Shown: one piece after another, positions 32,491-44,442 of the stretch
Position numbering within the stretch: position 1 is the first letter of the stretch
Layout: every line of letters starts with the position of its first letter
Source of the DNA: Symbiodinium natans
Lineage: Eukaryota > Sar > Dinophyceae > Suessiales > Symbiodiniaceae
DNA: 62,000 nucleotides
Direction: 5' to 3'
Assembly: GCA_905221605.1 (NCBI GenBank)
Contig: CAJNDS010002609.1
Span: 197,501 to 259,500, forward strand
Notes under the pieces: model-generated
The model's database searches: none
Told to the model about the DNA's origin: nothing
The model's input: the letters and a program-made list of their open reading frames with translations, nothing else
Made by a program: the position numbers and the translations under genes

Positions 32491-33390
32491 CAAACAGGTT
32501 TGGGCAGTCCATTCTGCTTTCCAGAATGCTGCGGTTGCCGTGGCACCTAAAGGCCCAAAGCATGGCCACTTGGAAGCGGCAAAAAGATCCTGGCCTGGTG
32601 CAATTTCCCTTTTCTGATCCTTCTAACTTCCCTCACACAACAGCTCCTGCTTCAGGAGCTGCTGCTGTTCACGCTGCACATGCTTCGCTGGCATCAATTG
32701 GGGCGTCAACGGCAGCTCGAGCGAGCTCCGCAGCGCAGTTGGGAAGGTTTGCATCCCAGTTCTTCCAAGAAAAGTCGGCATGGCCACCTGTGTCATGGAA
32801 GCGCATGCCACTTCACAGTTTCACAGTTGCCTTACGTATACCCACTTTGTGTACCTCAGCCAAGGAGACCGGCGCCGATGTTTGGATCTCTGCCTGCATG
32901 TGCTTGCGCATGTGCTTGGACTTGCAGAGGCCGGAGTTGTGGGCGGCGTTTAGTTCAACTGTTGTCAACGATGTAAAATTTGAACTGCAATCAGCAGCCA
33001 CTGTCAATCACTGTCACATGGTGTTTGGGAGGTTTCTTCCGCCAACGCCCTCGGACACGGTGGCGCTCGCGCTTGGCTGCCAGTGAGGAGGCCAGGAGTT
33101 GGGACCATGCAAGTTCCCAGTGTGCGGAGCATGAAGCATTGCCACAAAACTGCAGGAAGCACCCTGCGCAGACTCGTTTGTGAGCCCAGGCGCGGGAGCT
33201 TTCGTACTTCCTTTTTGTCTTAACATGTCACTTGAACCTTTCGAGCCGAGGACAGATGCTGAGATGCCGGCGGTCAGCGCGGCGGCTTCGCTTGCCTGTG
33301 CTGTCCGACGCCTGGGCCGCATGCAGCGACCACACCGACCGCCCGCTGCTCAGACCCAAAATGTGCCTAGTTCTTTGTGCGAGTGCTGTG
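32491..33390 (+). CDS. Open frame continuing to 33086; coding status uncertain
   Basis: The frame opened at 32388 stays open to a stop at 33084-33086 and includes an Ala/Ser-rich stretch (32650-32760) and VWISACMCLRMCLDLQRPEL. Only the first about 35 codons are convincing. The rest could be intron read-through. Nothing else is seen up to the GT tract at about 33391-33411. Confidence 0.25.
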
Positions 33391-33411
33391 TGTGTGTGTG
33401 TGTGTGTGTGT

Positions 33412-34415
33412 CTGCCTTCGTGTCCCAACCTCTTGCCCATGACTTCTTGCCCATTCAGGCCTAGCGCGAGGAAGTGATGCAGGTGGCGAAGCACACAAGA
33501 TTGCGCAGAGAGGGTGTGAGATGTGTCCATGTGTTAGTGTCAATCCTGCAGCAAAGCAGGATTTCAGTTCCAGAACGTGGGCCCACTCGTCGGAAGCCCC
33601 CCTTCGCTTTGGAGCTTTGGTTGAAACATGTTGAACCAAGATAAGCAAGCGCCTTCTCCAAGCACCATCACTTTCCTGTTAATTATGCTTGCTTCGTGAC
33701 GATCAGCCCAGGATATATTTTGTGGGCAGCAGCATGGTTCCAAACCGCTGCCCTTGGCAGGTTCAAGAGGCAGATCCATATGTCGTGGTAATGTCGGTAG
33801 CACAGAGCAGCCGAGTTTTTTGTGGACTGCAGCACGTTCCTGCTAGGTGATGCTGCTGTTTGAGCAGGTGTGCGATGCCATGCAACTTGGCAAGGCATGC
33901 CAGCCTGACACAGCATTCTGCGGAATTCCTTTGTGGCAGTCTGCGCTAAGCAATGTTCAACGTAACCAAGGCAAAGCTACAGCGTACTGAACAGCGCGTC
34001 CGGCTGCATTGCGTCAGAGCCTGACTTGCCGCATGATGGTGGCGAACCTGGCAGGAGCAAGGCCCTTCGCATGCGCATGTGTGGGACTGAAACACATTCG
34101 GTTGTGCCAATTTACTGTCCCTCTCCTGTGGTCCATGCTGCGACAGGCTCGTTCACTCGGTCCAGCGCAACGTGTGCAGCCCGTCGCTGCGTGCCGGTTC
34201 TGCAGGTACTGTAGATAGCGTTCTTCCAAATACATCTGGTTGCTATTGGCTTCTGCTGCCCACGCGTTGCAGAGCCCTGAGTACTGCGGGGTGCAGGCTT
34301 GCAAAGTCGAGAGGTGACCTCCGTACGCACTGTTTTGGCCAGAGTTCTTCATAGGCACCTTTGGGTAGCCAGTGGCAGATAGGCGGGCTCTGCCCAGGCG
34401 CTCTGCCTGCTCCAT
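33412..34415 (+). other. No gene recognised
   Basis: Both strands show only short competing frames without family features. Confidence 0.3.
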
Positions 34416-34419
34416 CCAA

Positions 34420-34584
34420 GAGGTCTTCGGACGCTTCGACCTCGTGGTGGCCACGGACGAGGGAACCCGGAAACGGGTGATCGAATTGGCTGCCTCTCAG
34501 CCTGCATATGCTTGCATGCAGGACATCAAGCTTTTCAGCACAAGCAATGTTCAGAGAGAAAAGAGCGACAAGCAGTCTCAGTGA
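34420..34584 (+). CDS. Exon resembling low-molecular-weight protein-tyrosine phosphatase
   Basis: After an AAG acceptor the frame reads EVFGRFDLVVATDEGTRKRV, then IELA and DIKLFS, ending at a TGA (34582-34584). LMW-PTPs have a matching strand-helix segment (DxFDxV/I-x-A-M-D, then a helix and a V/I-x-LL/LF strand). The catalytic CX5R loop, which lies N-terminal in the family, was not found upstream, so the assignment rests on one exon. It could be another Rossmann-like protein. Confidence 0.35.
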   Translation, partial: EVFGRFDLVVATDEGTRKRVIELAASQPAYACMQDIKLFSTSNVQREKSDKQSQ

Positions 34585-35740
34585 CAGCTATGTTTAACAG
34601 AGTTTCATAGACAAAAAAGTCAACTTGGGAACCAAAGAGCCTATCGCGACAGTGCCGGTTTGGACGGATTGCGGGCCCTTCCTAAAAGGGTTGGGTTTCA
34701 AGTCCTCAAGCTTTGGAATTAGGGGGCTCGAGTGGCGTGTGTGCGGACAGCTGCTGTCCTGGCGTGACACTGCAAGCCGGTGGCAAAAGGGGGGCATAAT
34801 TTCAATCGCCGGGCGGACGAGGATAAACCAATCTGAAGTACATGAGAGCTCGACTTTAAACGAGTGCCATTGCCCAATGTGAGCACTTGCTGATGTTTAT
34901 CGCAGCTAGACCTGGTGCACGCAGCCAGTCGATCATCCGTGCTTGAAGTCCATGCCCCGCCCGTGGCCCCACCACGACGATCCCGCATCCTCCCTTTGTC
35001 GTGTTTTTTTTGAATAAACGCGTTGTGCGGTTCTGCCTTGCCTTTCAAAAGCTTCGTGTTGCCTGGAGGGGAGCAACGACAAGCGGATCTGTTGCTTGGC
35101 CGACTTTTTGGACGCGCCTGGGCACAAACATGAGACTTGACTTCAAGCATGCTGACAGGCGGCATCGTTGCATGAAGCACGTGATTTGAGAGTCAGGTGT
35201 GCACAGTTCAAGACCAGCTGGCCCAGTGACGTGGCGAGCATACAAACTCAGAGCAGATGTGGCGGGTATGCTGCACATTGCAAGAAATGAGTGAGTCCCT
35301 AATTAATGCCTTTAACGTGGGTGGATCTTCCAAAATCTGCAGTGAAGTACAATGCCGGCACCTAGTCGTGCTTCCATATCTTGCACAACTTGCAGTGGCC
35401 TGAGCTGCCAAATTGTGTTCAGGCAGCGTAAATAGCAGTGTGCGTGTTTAGAGCATCCAAGTGTGCAGCGTTTGAGAGTGCAATGATGGAGGGTTCGCGT
35501 GGCGTCAAGAGGTGGAGAGCAGAATCTTTCTGTAGTCCCTCAGTGTAGGTTTCCATCCTTTCTACTATATCCTGAGCATTTGGGTCCTGTGCCTGCACTC
35601 ACAGCCGAGGCTTGAGCTCCTCTGGGATCGGAAGGGTCTTGCCTGTGCTGTGCGGCCGGACGTGCAGAGCGTCGAGCGTGCCAGGTGGCATCTAGGGTTG
35701 AGTAGGGGGGTTGATCTACCGCCATTTGGTGCCATCTGGT
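34585..35740 (+). other. No gene recognised
   Basis: Frames on both strands are short and mutually overlapping. No domain, long repeat or RNA gene is seen. Confidence 0.3.
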
Positions 35741-35753
35741 GTTCCCGCCAAAT

Positions 35754-35921
35754 GGTCGCGTCGCCAGGAGATTGTCAGACCTGGAGGACTTGGACAGCTG
35801 TGATTCGCTGCTTGTGGCCCAGGCCCTTGCAGTGGCAGGCAGGGTCCTAGAGGGTGAGGGTGTGTGGCATCCTTTAAGAAAGCGTGCGCTTAAGAAAAAA
35901 GCCTTTTCCAACGCGCCTTGA
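35754..35921 (+). CDS. Candidate exon, function unknown
   Basis: The + frame RLSDLEDLDSCDSLLVAQAL continues AVAGRVLEGEGVWHPL and a Lys/Arg-rich tail to a stop at 35919-35921. Amphipathic helical composition looks coding. No family is assigned. Confidence 0.3.
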   Translation, partial: GRVARRLSDLEDLDSCDSLLVAQALAVAGRVLEGEGVWHPLRKRALKKKAFSNAP

Positions 35922-36800
35922 GCATCCCCGGAAGGCTTGGAGCGCGACTTGGCAGAGCCAAGAGGGGAAGAAAACAGATCTCAAGACTGCGCTGCTGTGT
36001 TCCGCGGTGTTCCGTTGTGCCGAAAGCCGCTCTTTGACTCGCGCCATCGAGGCTTCTTGATCTCACAGTTCCCGCAGCACTGGAAGGTATCTTGGTGCAG
36101 AAAGAGAGTTGACCTCATGCACGCCTGGGTCGTGGAGGACCGTCTCTGTCACAGCTGAGGACAGACTGCACCCCTACTCCATTCCCAGGAACTTTTGAAC
36201 GAAAGAGTCTTTTGACAAAGCGAAAACCGCTGGTGCGTTTCACATCGTTTCAGACCGTTCCATACTCCCCGCCTAGGGAAATTCGGGCGGACCCGTGAGG
36301 TCCTACCTGCATGTCTCTTGACGAAGCCAGGCCTCGCTTTCTGAAAAAGTTACTTCTCTGGGGAGGAGTGGAGGGAGAGGTCTTTGGGACGATGGCCCAC
36401 CTTAGAATCGAGTCTAGTTTTTTCACCCCGTCTTTGCGGAGGCGCGGGCCTCCGGGCTGCCCGTGTTCTTGGCCGATGTGGCACGCAGCCAAGTCCGGGC
36501 CCCTGATCCGCTGCCCTTTTGCTTTTGCCTCTCAAAAAGCTGTCTTCGGAGCTTCTCTGTCAGTATCGCACCGGGCAGAATGCATTGAATGCGCGTGGCC
36601 TGTGTGTGAAGAGGCTCAAGGCGTGAGCATCGGGGCTACACTCAGTCTTCCCTCACAAAAATGGCACAGAGGTTGCTGAAACATGCTCCACAGCGGTGCC
36701 TTCATTTCCCCCTTTTCCCACTCTGGACGAGGCAGACGAGGCAGACGAGGCAGGGGAAGTTGCTCTTGCCGCTCCATTTCCGAGGCTTTGGAAGTGAGAG
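35922..36800 (+). other. No gene recognised; probable 5' region of the thioesterase
   Basis: Short frames only. A GACGAGGCA-type short repeat (about 36725-36755) precedes the thioesterase exon, and the open frame leading into it (from 36661) is repeat-influenced. Confidence 0.3.
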
Positions 36801-36804
36801 TGAC

Positions 36805-39800
36805 ATGGCGGGCGTGCACAAAAGCCCCATTGTGCAGCTACTTTGGAAAGACAGGGCAAACCTACAGCGAGTCACAGCGGCTGGAGGCAAACCGCAGGAG
36901 AAGCTCTTGACCAAAACGGCCAGAGATTCCCGGGTTGCTGTTTCCTACAACTTCAAAGACGACTTCCTGTTGAAGGAACAGTACGCAAACTTCAACGGCT
37001 TAATCCAGTTTAGCAAGCTTTTCGAGGACCTGGATGCCTTAGCAGGCAATGTTGCTTTCAAACATTGTGATGATGACGACCCTGAAACCAGAATGCCACA
37101 TTTGGTGACAGCCTCTGCCGCGGTGGCTGCATACTGTGCCGGTGTACCATACATCGTTTTTTGTTTTAAGCCTGCTCTTCGGACAACTCGTAACTTAAAA
37201 GGCTCCAACTTTAACATGTACGCCGCACGGGAGTAAGCCCACTCCTTGCACGACCCCACTCTGCACCCCAGCAGAGGTAGATCGAATCCGCCTGGCTCCT
37301 GGTATCGCCATCTCGTTGGACCAAAACTATGAGATGTCTGGTCAGGTCTCATGGGTAGGCAGCTCATCACTCATAATCCACATGAAGCTCACGCGCGAAT
37401 CTGACGACGTGGACGTTCTCGTGGCCAATTTCACTTTCGTTGCGCGGGACATCATATCTGGCAAGAGCTGCCGCCCCGTCGCACATGTTTTGGTTTCTTT
37501 CGTGGCCACGCTTTCAAGACCAGTGCTGATGAAGAGGAGTGTTTTGTGCATGCAACCAAGGCAAGGTAAACAGACTGGAGCCAGAAACTGAGGCGCGTCG
37601 GCTTGATTCTATCCGCACTGTGCATGGGAGAGCGCTGCTCCTTCAGTGCAGTGGGTTGCATGTCATGCGTTTCCAGGATGAGAAGAAACTCTTCCAGCTT
37701 GCAGATGACAAGAACAAAGCCAGGCTGCCTCGCACCATTGCCATTGTGCCCCTGTGCAGCTACTTTCGATCTGCAAGGCATGTGAAAGTTGCAATTGAGA
37801 CCTTCAACCGGCCACAGTCCCACCCCGCAGCCGTAGACTCCGTAGACAAAGTGTGTTGACAAATTTAGGTTCTGCTCGCTTTAGATTCGGCGCTCCCCTC
37901 CAAAGATTTGTCGACGTTCTTGCGCATCTTTCAGTACAGGTTGAGGGGTGGCAAGGAAACAGACAATCATATTCACATGGGAAGGAGGTTCTTTGAGGAG
38001 GAGGGGGGGTTCACACACATACAGAGTATAGATGTGTACATATTCACGAATTCACGTATATTCATACGTGCAGGTTTACATGCACATGTATCCGTATACA
38101 CATCCACAAATGTACACACCTACACATCTGCACATCTGCACATCTACACATATACGCATATATGCACATATGCATATATACATACCTGCATATTTACATA
38201 TATGTATTTATACATATATGCATATTTCTACCTATGCAGTTATCTTCATGCGTTATGTGCTGAAGTACTTACGTGTACAAGGCATGCTGCCCAACAAGAA
38301 GCGTAATAAATCCGCGTACCCTTGTGGTGAATGCTGACAAACGGGGTCTCAACTTAGATGGGCTTGTAGTGGCAAGCCGAAGCAGGTGTCCTTGCTATCT
38401 GACTCACTTGCCAATTTGTGATGCAACCGGTTTGATGTACGGAAGGAAGAGTGACGGGTCATGTTTGCGTGCACGGTCGGGAGTTGGGGCCCTAGGCCTT
38501 CGGGCCGGCTGGGTTGAGAGGTGCAGCTTGGACATGCAGAGGCTAGATTTGATGGGTGCTGTTTGCTTATGCTGCCGGATGGATGGCGGACCGCCTACCT
38601 CGAACCTGTGTGGATGCTACACTTGCGGTTTGACATTCACTATTGTGCCTGTTGTCGAATACTCCGGTGTATATGATATACCTTTTGGCCAGCTGGCTGC
38701 CTGCTTTTACACAAACTGTACAAACTGCGAATCAGAACTTGCCGCGAATCAGAACCTTCGCATCAGGAACTGTGAAGCAGAAACCTGCTGGATGCGGGTG
38801 GGGGGGGGTTTGGTCGGGTGCAGGTTGCCAGCGCACCGCGAATCAGAAACTGCGCATTAGGAACTGCAAGATCTCCGAATCATCTGTTTCCCGGTTTCCG
38901 ATTTCAGCTGTTTCCGAGTTTCCGAAACAGCCCGTTCGCCAGTTTCCGAATCATTCGTTTCCTGGTTTCACCCTTTTGGTTTCCGGTTCAGGCGTCCTGG
39001 TTTCTGCTTTGGCCGTCCTGCTTGCTGATTTTCTGAATCAGGGCTTTTCTCTGATTCAGCCGTTCTGGGTCGACCCCTTTTACCTGCGCTGCGCTCGTTT
39101 GCGTTTTTCGCTCCACGAGGCCGCCCCCGGGACCCCGTATGGGTTTCAACGGCCAGCCAGCACAGATCGGTTTTTCACGGTTTGCTGCTCCTGCGAGGCG
39201 AGCTCTCTTATGAATATGCAAAGAGCCGATAGTCAACTATAAAATTTAGCGCATTCAAAGCAGTTCGGGCTCAGTTGGGGCATGACGACATTCGGTGGCA
39301 AACTGCGACACATGGGCCGGCATTCTTTTTGATATGGCATTTGTTCATCTGGCGATGGTGTGTTCTCGCCTTCCCTGCAGCTTGTTGTTTCGTCTGAGTT
39401 GTTTGGGAGAAATCAGATGGCGATGCCTGCTGCCTTCCGTGGTTGTTTCTGAATTTGCTGAATCCAGGAGAACGGCCCGTGCAGCTGCAAAAGCTGCAGC
39501 AGGCACGCAGGTGGATGCCACGCAGACTGCTTTGGCCAAGGAGTTTCGGTGCTCCAAACTTCTTTGTGTTTGGGCCTCCCAGGCTCCAGCAACACCGGTT
39601 GTGCTACTCTAGCAACCGACGAAGCGAAGCAGCGCGATGAACCAGAAAGGGGTGCTGTTTTGTTCCAGACAGACTGAACATTTGTGATGCCAATGCACAG
39701 TTCTAAGAGCAAGCTGCAGGAGCTACTGGACCAAGGCCGGCTGCTTCAGGAGCTGAGTGTCAGAGTTGGCGTTTCATTCATGGCTTGCGGGCAGTTTTGC

Positions 39801-41155
39801 GGAGTCTGGCAAGGACATGCCTGGACTTGCAGTTGGCGACGCGGTCCTCATTCACCAGACGCAGCGGGAAACCATGATTATTTGCCAGCCGCAACAGCGC
39901 AACACTGCTGGCCGTATGTTTGGCGGCTACCTCATGAGGCCAGAACCACTCACTGCATGTGAGCGGCGAATTCCACTCATGTGACTACATGTCGGTAAAG
40001 AACATGCGCTTACAATGATGGACTCAAGCATCATGCGCGTCAGCACGAGTAAGTACCGCTAACTCATGGAATGGAGAGAGTCGCATGTTGATGTATATGC
40101 ACTACGTGGTGGAAGGGGCGGTAGTGGTGTCAAGGGGATTAATCGCGGTAGTAGTGGTAGTGGTGGTATTGGTGGTGGTATTGGTGGTAGTGGCGGTAGT
40201 GGCGGAGGTAGTGCAGTATTGGGGGTGGTGGAAATACTCACAAGACCGTGGCCATCCGAAGTCTGAATGTCTATGGGACACAAACCACGCACCAATTGCA
40301 CCTGCAGTGTAATTGCAGGTGTGCCTACCGCTGTGCATTTCCAACTGCCTACATGTTTGCGGGCTCTTTCCCACACTTCGTGGAGGTCGACGAGGCAGGC
40401 TCGGGTATAGTTTGCCTACCGACTTTACAATTACCAGACTGCAGCAGGTCAGCTTCATTCATCCGGTTGAAGTTGGAGACATATGCGAGTTCAACGGTTC
40501 CTCGGCACCACGTTCAGCTCCTGGAGTCGTAGAGTCACAGAATTCGGGCTCCTGTAAGAGGGCTGGCATGTTCGACCTTGAGAGCTCAGAGCTTTGTGAA
40601 GAAGATGTTGCGCGTTACTCTGCGTTACCCTGAGGACGAGTCATGCTGACATACACGAAGGTGAGACCGATTCTGCATGTGGAAGTCACGGCTTCCGTGC
40701 TGAAGCCTGAAAAGCAGCCCGGCGTGGGCTGTGAAGATACGTTTTTTTTGCGTGCCTCCCCCGCTTGTAGCCTGTACAATGTACATGTCATGACATGTCC
40801 CAGAAATTCTCAGAACTCAGGAAATCCAGCTTGGTCACAAATGCATCTTGGCGGATGACCCTCGCCCCCCCACCCCCCCTCCCCCCCCTGTCATTTTCAA
40901 AGAGCGCATCAAAGTGCGGAGCAATGTGTGGGTGGGGAGCAACAAAAATTAGCAAACAGGGAGAAGTGGAGAAGTGGAGAAGTGGAGAAGTGGAGAAGTG
41001 CGCAGGTCTTCAACTTCGTGTTCGAGCTGAGACCGAAGCCTGGACAAGCTCTTCCGGTAATCAAGCGCGTTTTCCCTGCAACAAACACCATTGCTCAGAG
41101 AGTCGCCGGCCGGACCGCACGACTGCACGCTTTTAAAATTTTCGTTCAAGTTTAG
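36805..41155 (+). CDS. ACOT9: ACOT9-type acyl-CoA thioesterase (double hotdog), about nine exons
   Basis: ACOT9-family enzymes hydrolyse acyl-CoA thioesters, usually in mitochondria, and have two hotdog domains. Hotdog 1: 36819-37110 (HKSPIVQLLWKDRANL; YANFNGLIQFSKLFEDLDAL, AFKHCDDDDPETRMPHLVTA), about 37278-37460 (VDRIRLAPGIALDQNYEMSG, QVSWVGSSSLIIHMKL, ANFTFVARD), about 37500-37610 (DEEECFVHATKAR, then VNRLEPETEARRLDSI). Hotdog 2: about 39690-39752 (SKLQELLDQGRLLQEL), about 39828-39941 (DAVLIHQTQRETMIICQPQQ, RNTAGRMFGGYLMR), about 40337-40400 (FPTAYMFAGSFPHFVEVDE), about 40446-40503 (VSFIHPVEVGDICEFN), about 40640-40725 (YTKVRPILHVEVTASVLKPE), about 41008-41155 (VFNFVFELRPKPGQALPVIK, then a TAG). 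All pieces are in family order. A one-base frame slip lies at about 37567-37571. The N-terminus is not defined. Confidence 0.88.
38028..38245. repeat. ACATATGCATATA-type degenerate microsatellite
   Basis: Purine-pyrimidine alternating CA/TA units with CACATCTGCACATC sub-repeats. The Tyr/Thr/His-rich frames here are artefacts. Confidence 0.85.
38720..39060. repeat. GAATCAG/GTTTCCG degenerate repeats with a hairpin
   Basis: The first half repeats GAATCAGAAC-like units. The second half repeats GTTTCCGA(A/T)T-like units, roughly the opposite orientation. CTGAATCAG and CTGATTCAG near 39032-39058 form a 9-bp stem with a short loop. It may be a decayed inverted-repeat element within the thioesterase intron. 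Confidence 0.55.
40145..40215. repeat. GGT/AGT trinucleotide-like repeat
   Basis: A GGTAGTGGTGGT-type array lies in a thioesterase intron. Gly/Ser, Val and Thr frames through it are artefacts. Confidence 0.85.
40961..41000. repeat. 9-bp tandem repeat GAGAAGTGG
   Basis: Four and a half perfect copies lie immediately before the last thioesterase exon, preceded by poly-C runs at about 40866-40889. Confidence 0.95.
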
Positions 41156-42226
41156 TTCTCTTTTAAAAGTGCGGCAGGGTTTAGGGTTCTAAAGTTTCTA
41201 AAGGCCGGGTACAAGACTGCTGCGGAGCGGTGACTCGTGCAACTGATTACGTCAGGTCGCCATCATGGCCAGACACGACGCGTAGGCGGCACCTGGCATG
41301 CTGACAACCTGTGCTGCATGGTGAACCAGCCGAGTGGATGTAGGACGTCCACTCCGCCCCTCATTCCTGTTCCGTACTGGACAAGTTAAACTTGTGCAGC
41401 TAGGCAACCTGTGCCACCAAGCACAGAGTTTCCCAAATCATCTCAGCAGTCCCATGCCCATGATGCACTGCTGCACCAGGCCCAGGAAGTGTGGCTCTGC
41501 GGGTGCATATTGTACGATTCTCTTCCTATGCATGGTGGACTGCTGTAATTGGTTCCGGCTTACGGGCACAGGCTTCAGTGTGGCATCCAAAAAGTACAGT
41601 TCGCCGTTTGAAGTGCTTGTCATGTGCACAAGCTTTCCGGTGTTGCTTCCAGGTCTTGGACGTCTTCAAGATTGGACAGGCTTGTCTGCTTGTCGTGATG
41701 TAGCCTGCGCAATCCACCGAAATATCTCGCGACCCGGGGATCCTGTCATATCCTGGGGGGTCAGCGCCATTTAGCCTTCAGGCTCGTGTCGTGGTGGTGG
41801 CCAACGAAAGCCGGAATCGAGCAAATCAGGTCTCCGGCTTTGGAACCACAAAAAGGCCATATGAGCATAGCAGCATAGCTGATGCATGGCTGTACTGAAG
41901 GTGGCTACCGCCATTCGGTCCAAGTACCCGCAGTTGCCGATGGTTGTAAGAGCAAAGGACATTCTGAGCAGTTGCAAGTTTCAGAAGCCTTTTTTGCAGA
42001 TGTCCAGATTGAGTGAGCCAGGACTCTGAGCATAAGCAGTGGCTGGAGACCACGCTGAATGTTAAGGCGGGCTGGAGCACTCAGAATTTCTGAGACGTGT
42101 CGAACTCTCTATCAGCTCACGCTTGCCGACATTCCCTACAGCGCTTCCGGTGCAAGAGTCTGAGAGTTGACTGGTGGCAGGCATTAATGCCCGCCATGAT
42201 TGCCGTTCGCTGCAGCCTTGGATTTT
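41156..42226 (+). other. No gene recognised
   Basis: Just downstream of the thioesterase stop. Short competing frames on both strands; no domain, RNA gene or repeat of note. Confidence 0.3.
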
Positions 42227-42275
42227 GAAGCTTGGAAGCTTGGAAGCTTGGAAGCTTGGAAGCTTGGAAGCTTGG
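42227..42275. repeat. 8-bp tandem repeat GAAGCTTG, six copies
   Basis: Perfect copies, each carrying a HindIII palindrome. Confidence 0.95.
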
Positions 42276-42299
42276 AGCCCGGAGAGCTCTCAGTTGCTG

Positions 42300-43870
42300 T
42301 CAGAGACTTTCAGGCTTTGGGACTGAAGTGATGCAGCTGTTGGGCTACCCTGAGGCATCTCATGGATTTGCTTGTCCACTTTGGTTCTTCTCCATTCTCA
42401 TGACCGAGAGAATTGCCCCTCTCAGGATGAGGTAAAGGCTTTGCTGCAGGCCTTGACATCTGGTGGCGAAGAGCATGAGTCGGGTTGTTTTGGGTCCAGA
42501 GGGCTTTCCGGCTTTCCCTGCCCCGGAAGGAGCTGTTGAATTCGGCACTGGTCGCGGCCATAGGGCTCCAAGCGGAAACGCGAGGGAAAAGCTTCTTTCT
42601 TATCCACTTATCCATGCGATGGAGGCGTGTTCAGAATCAAAGCATTCAAGTCTCCCAGGCTGAAATTTGTGGTGACTCGAAAACTTTCCTCACCGTCGTT
42701 TGCACCCCAGAGCGGTCACAAGAGCTTTCCCGGAGCGGTCCCAGAGCTGTTGCAGACGTCCCTATAGACCTCGGCTTGAAGTGTTCAGGACGACATTATC
42801 GACGATACCGCTGACATCATCGACGATACCGCTGGAAAGCAAGCGAGTGAGAGCAGTGGTGACCTTAAACTGAGCATGTGCGTTGTTGTCCATTGTGATG
42901 GTTGCAATTGTAGATATGCTCAGCGGCTGAAGGTGACAAGTGACATGAGTTGTGCCGGTGGCTACCTTGATGCCAAGGGGCTGAGTACTCATCGTTTCGG
43001 TACAGCTTCGCACCTTTCATCCTTTCACTGTGGGCATGGAGGTAGTCCTGCCTACTCCCAGGTGAACTCGTAAATCGTTGTAGATACAACTCCCAAACTG
43101 CGATCAATTGATCGCTGCTCTGAGCATTGCTCAGCATTGCTCCAGCTTTGCTCTCAGGCATAATTCACTTAGATCCATCGAGTGACTCGTTGCAGAGCAG
43201 TGGCGAGCACTCGATATACTCGGGCGTCTTAAGGGTGCGAACAATTGGCTGCCGCTGCCATGGTGTTCTTCAACCGGTCGGGGGTTTCCATCTTGCGCAG
43301 GTTGACGAGTACTTTGCGCGCATCACAGTTCCGCTCTATGAGGCCAGCACGTGCAAACTTGGGAGGGGCAATGGGCGGGAGGGGGCGACTACAGCCTTGC
43401 TCAGACTCGCTAAGGTGACCTACCCCTTTCCAGAAGCACTGCGCGAGACTTGGGTGAAGGGAACTTGTGGCTCCAAGCTGGCCAAGCTGGCAGACTGCCG
43501 ATGCGAGGCCTTGGCTCAGGGTGCCAAGGCGACGCAGCCAAGTGCATCTTGTCTCATTGTGGGAAGCACAGAGTTTGTTTTGTGGAAAGGGCTTTCCAAC
43601 ATGCGTGTCAGTAATCTTACCCAGTCTTAGCCGAGCAAGCCAGATGGCCTTTGACAGAAGAGCACTGTAAGGCATGCGGCCCTGGAGCAGAGGCGCAGTT
43701 GCCCTTTGGGATTGTCACCTGGCTGCCTCCAGAATCTGCATACGGACCAGGCTTGGTGTGGCGTTCAGCTCAGACACGCCGTGAGTCGGAGCGGCTTGCG
43801 GCAAACTCGGTTCCTTTGCTCAGGGATGGGTCGTCCTGTCCCTCTTGGAAGATCCTGGAGTTGTAGACGG
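42300..43870 (+). CDS. Weak candidate exons, function unknown
   Basis: Coding-like pieces: about 42428-42485 (VKALLQALTSGGEEHESGCF), about 43265-43360 (GGFHLAQVDEYFARITVPLY, EASTCKL) and about 43655-43790 (EEHCKACGPGAEAQLPFGIV, TWLPPESAYGPGLVW). On the minus strand the second interval is also open (FARAGLIERNCDARKVLVNL), so strand is uncertain there. No family is assigned. Confidence 0.25.
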
Positions 43871-44380
43871 AGGCCAGACTCGGTGAGACATGGCATGGTA
43901 GCGCAATGATGGACAATACGTCGGGTGTCAGGTTTTACCTACCGGCACACAGGCACCGAACCCACTGCGTAAGATGAGTATCTCTGATCCAGCAGCTTAA
44001 TGCGATACGTCAACAGAGGGCGAGCTTCTAGGCCACCTCAGCTGCAGAGGCCGAGCAGACACGGCCACTTTACATATCGTCGAGCCGGCCTTCTCTAGAT
44101 TTAAATTTCCGGGCTGGTGTGGCTGCTCGTTCGGCTTTTCCTTCGAAGCAGTGTCGCAGGGCTTGTCGAGTCCGAGCAAGGCGAGCCACCAGCCGAGTCC
44201 AGTGAAGAGATGTGAAGAGGTGTTGGAAAAAAACGCGCCAAGCCAAAGGTGCCAACCGTGAGGGTCCAACGAGGCCCAACAGCGAAACTGGTCGCAGACA
44301 TGAGCCGCCAGCTCTGTCAGGAGGTCGATGTTTCCGAAAGAGCGGTTCTGTGACTGCTATGAGGAGCTGCAGTCCGCAGG
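43871..44380 (+). other. No gene recognised
   Basis: No coding signal beyond short overlapping frames. Confidence 0.3.
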
Positions 44381-44442
44381 CCGAGGCCAAGCCCAAGCAA
44401 GGCCAAGCAAGGCCAAGCAAGGTCAAGCAAGGTCAAACAGCA
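44381..44442. repeat. 10-bp repeat GGCCAAGCAA
   Basis: About six imperfect copies with a GGTCAAGCAA variant. Lys/Gln/Ala-rich frames reading through it are repeat-derived. Confidence 0.85.

Larger units (their letters stand above)
37620..39680 (+). other. Two-kb thioesterase intron
   Basis: This lies between hotdog 1 and hotdog 2. It contains the TA/CA-rich tract at 38.03-38.25 kb and the GAATC-rich tract at 38.7-39.06 kb. A frame at 37640-37860 (FQDEKKLFQLADDKNKARLP) looks coding-like and could be an additional exon. The rest shows nothing. Confidence 0.45.
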
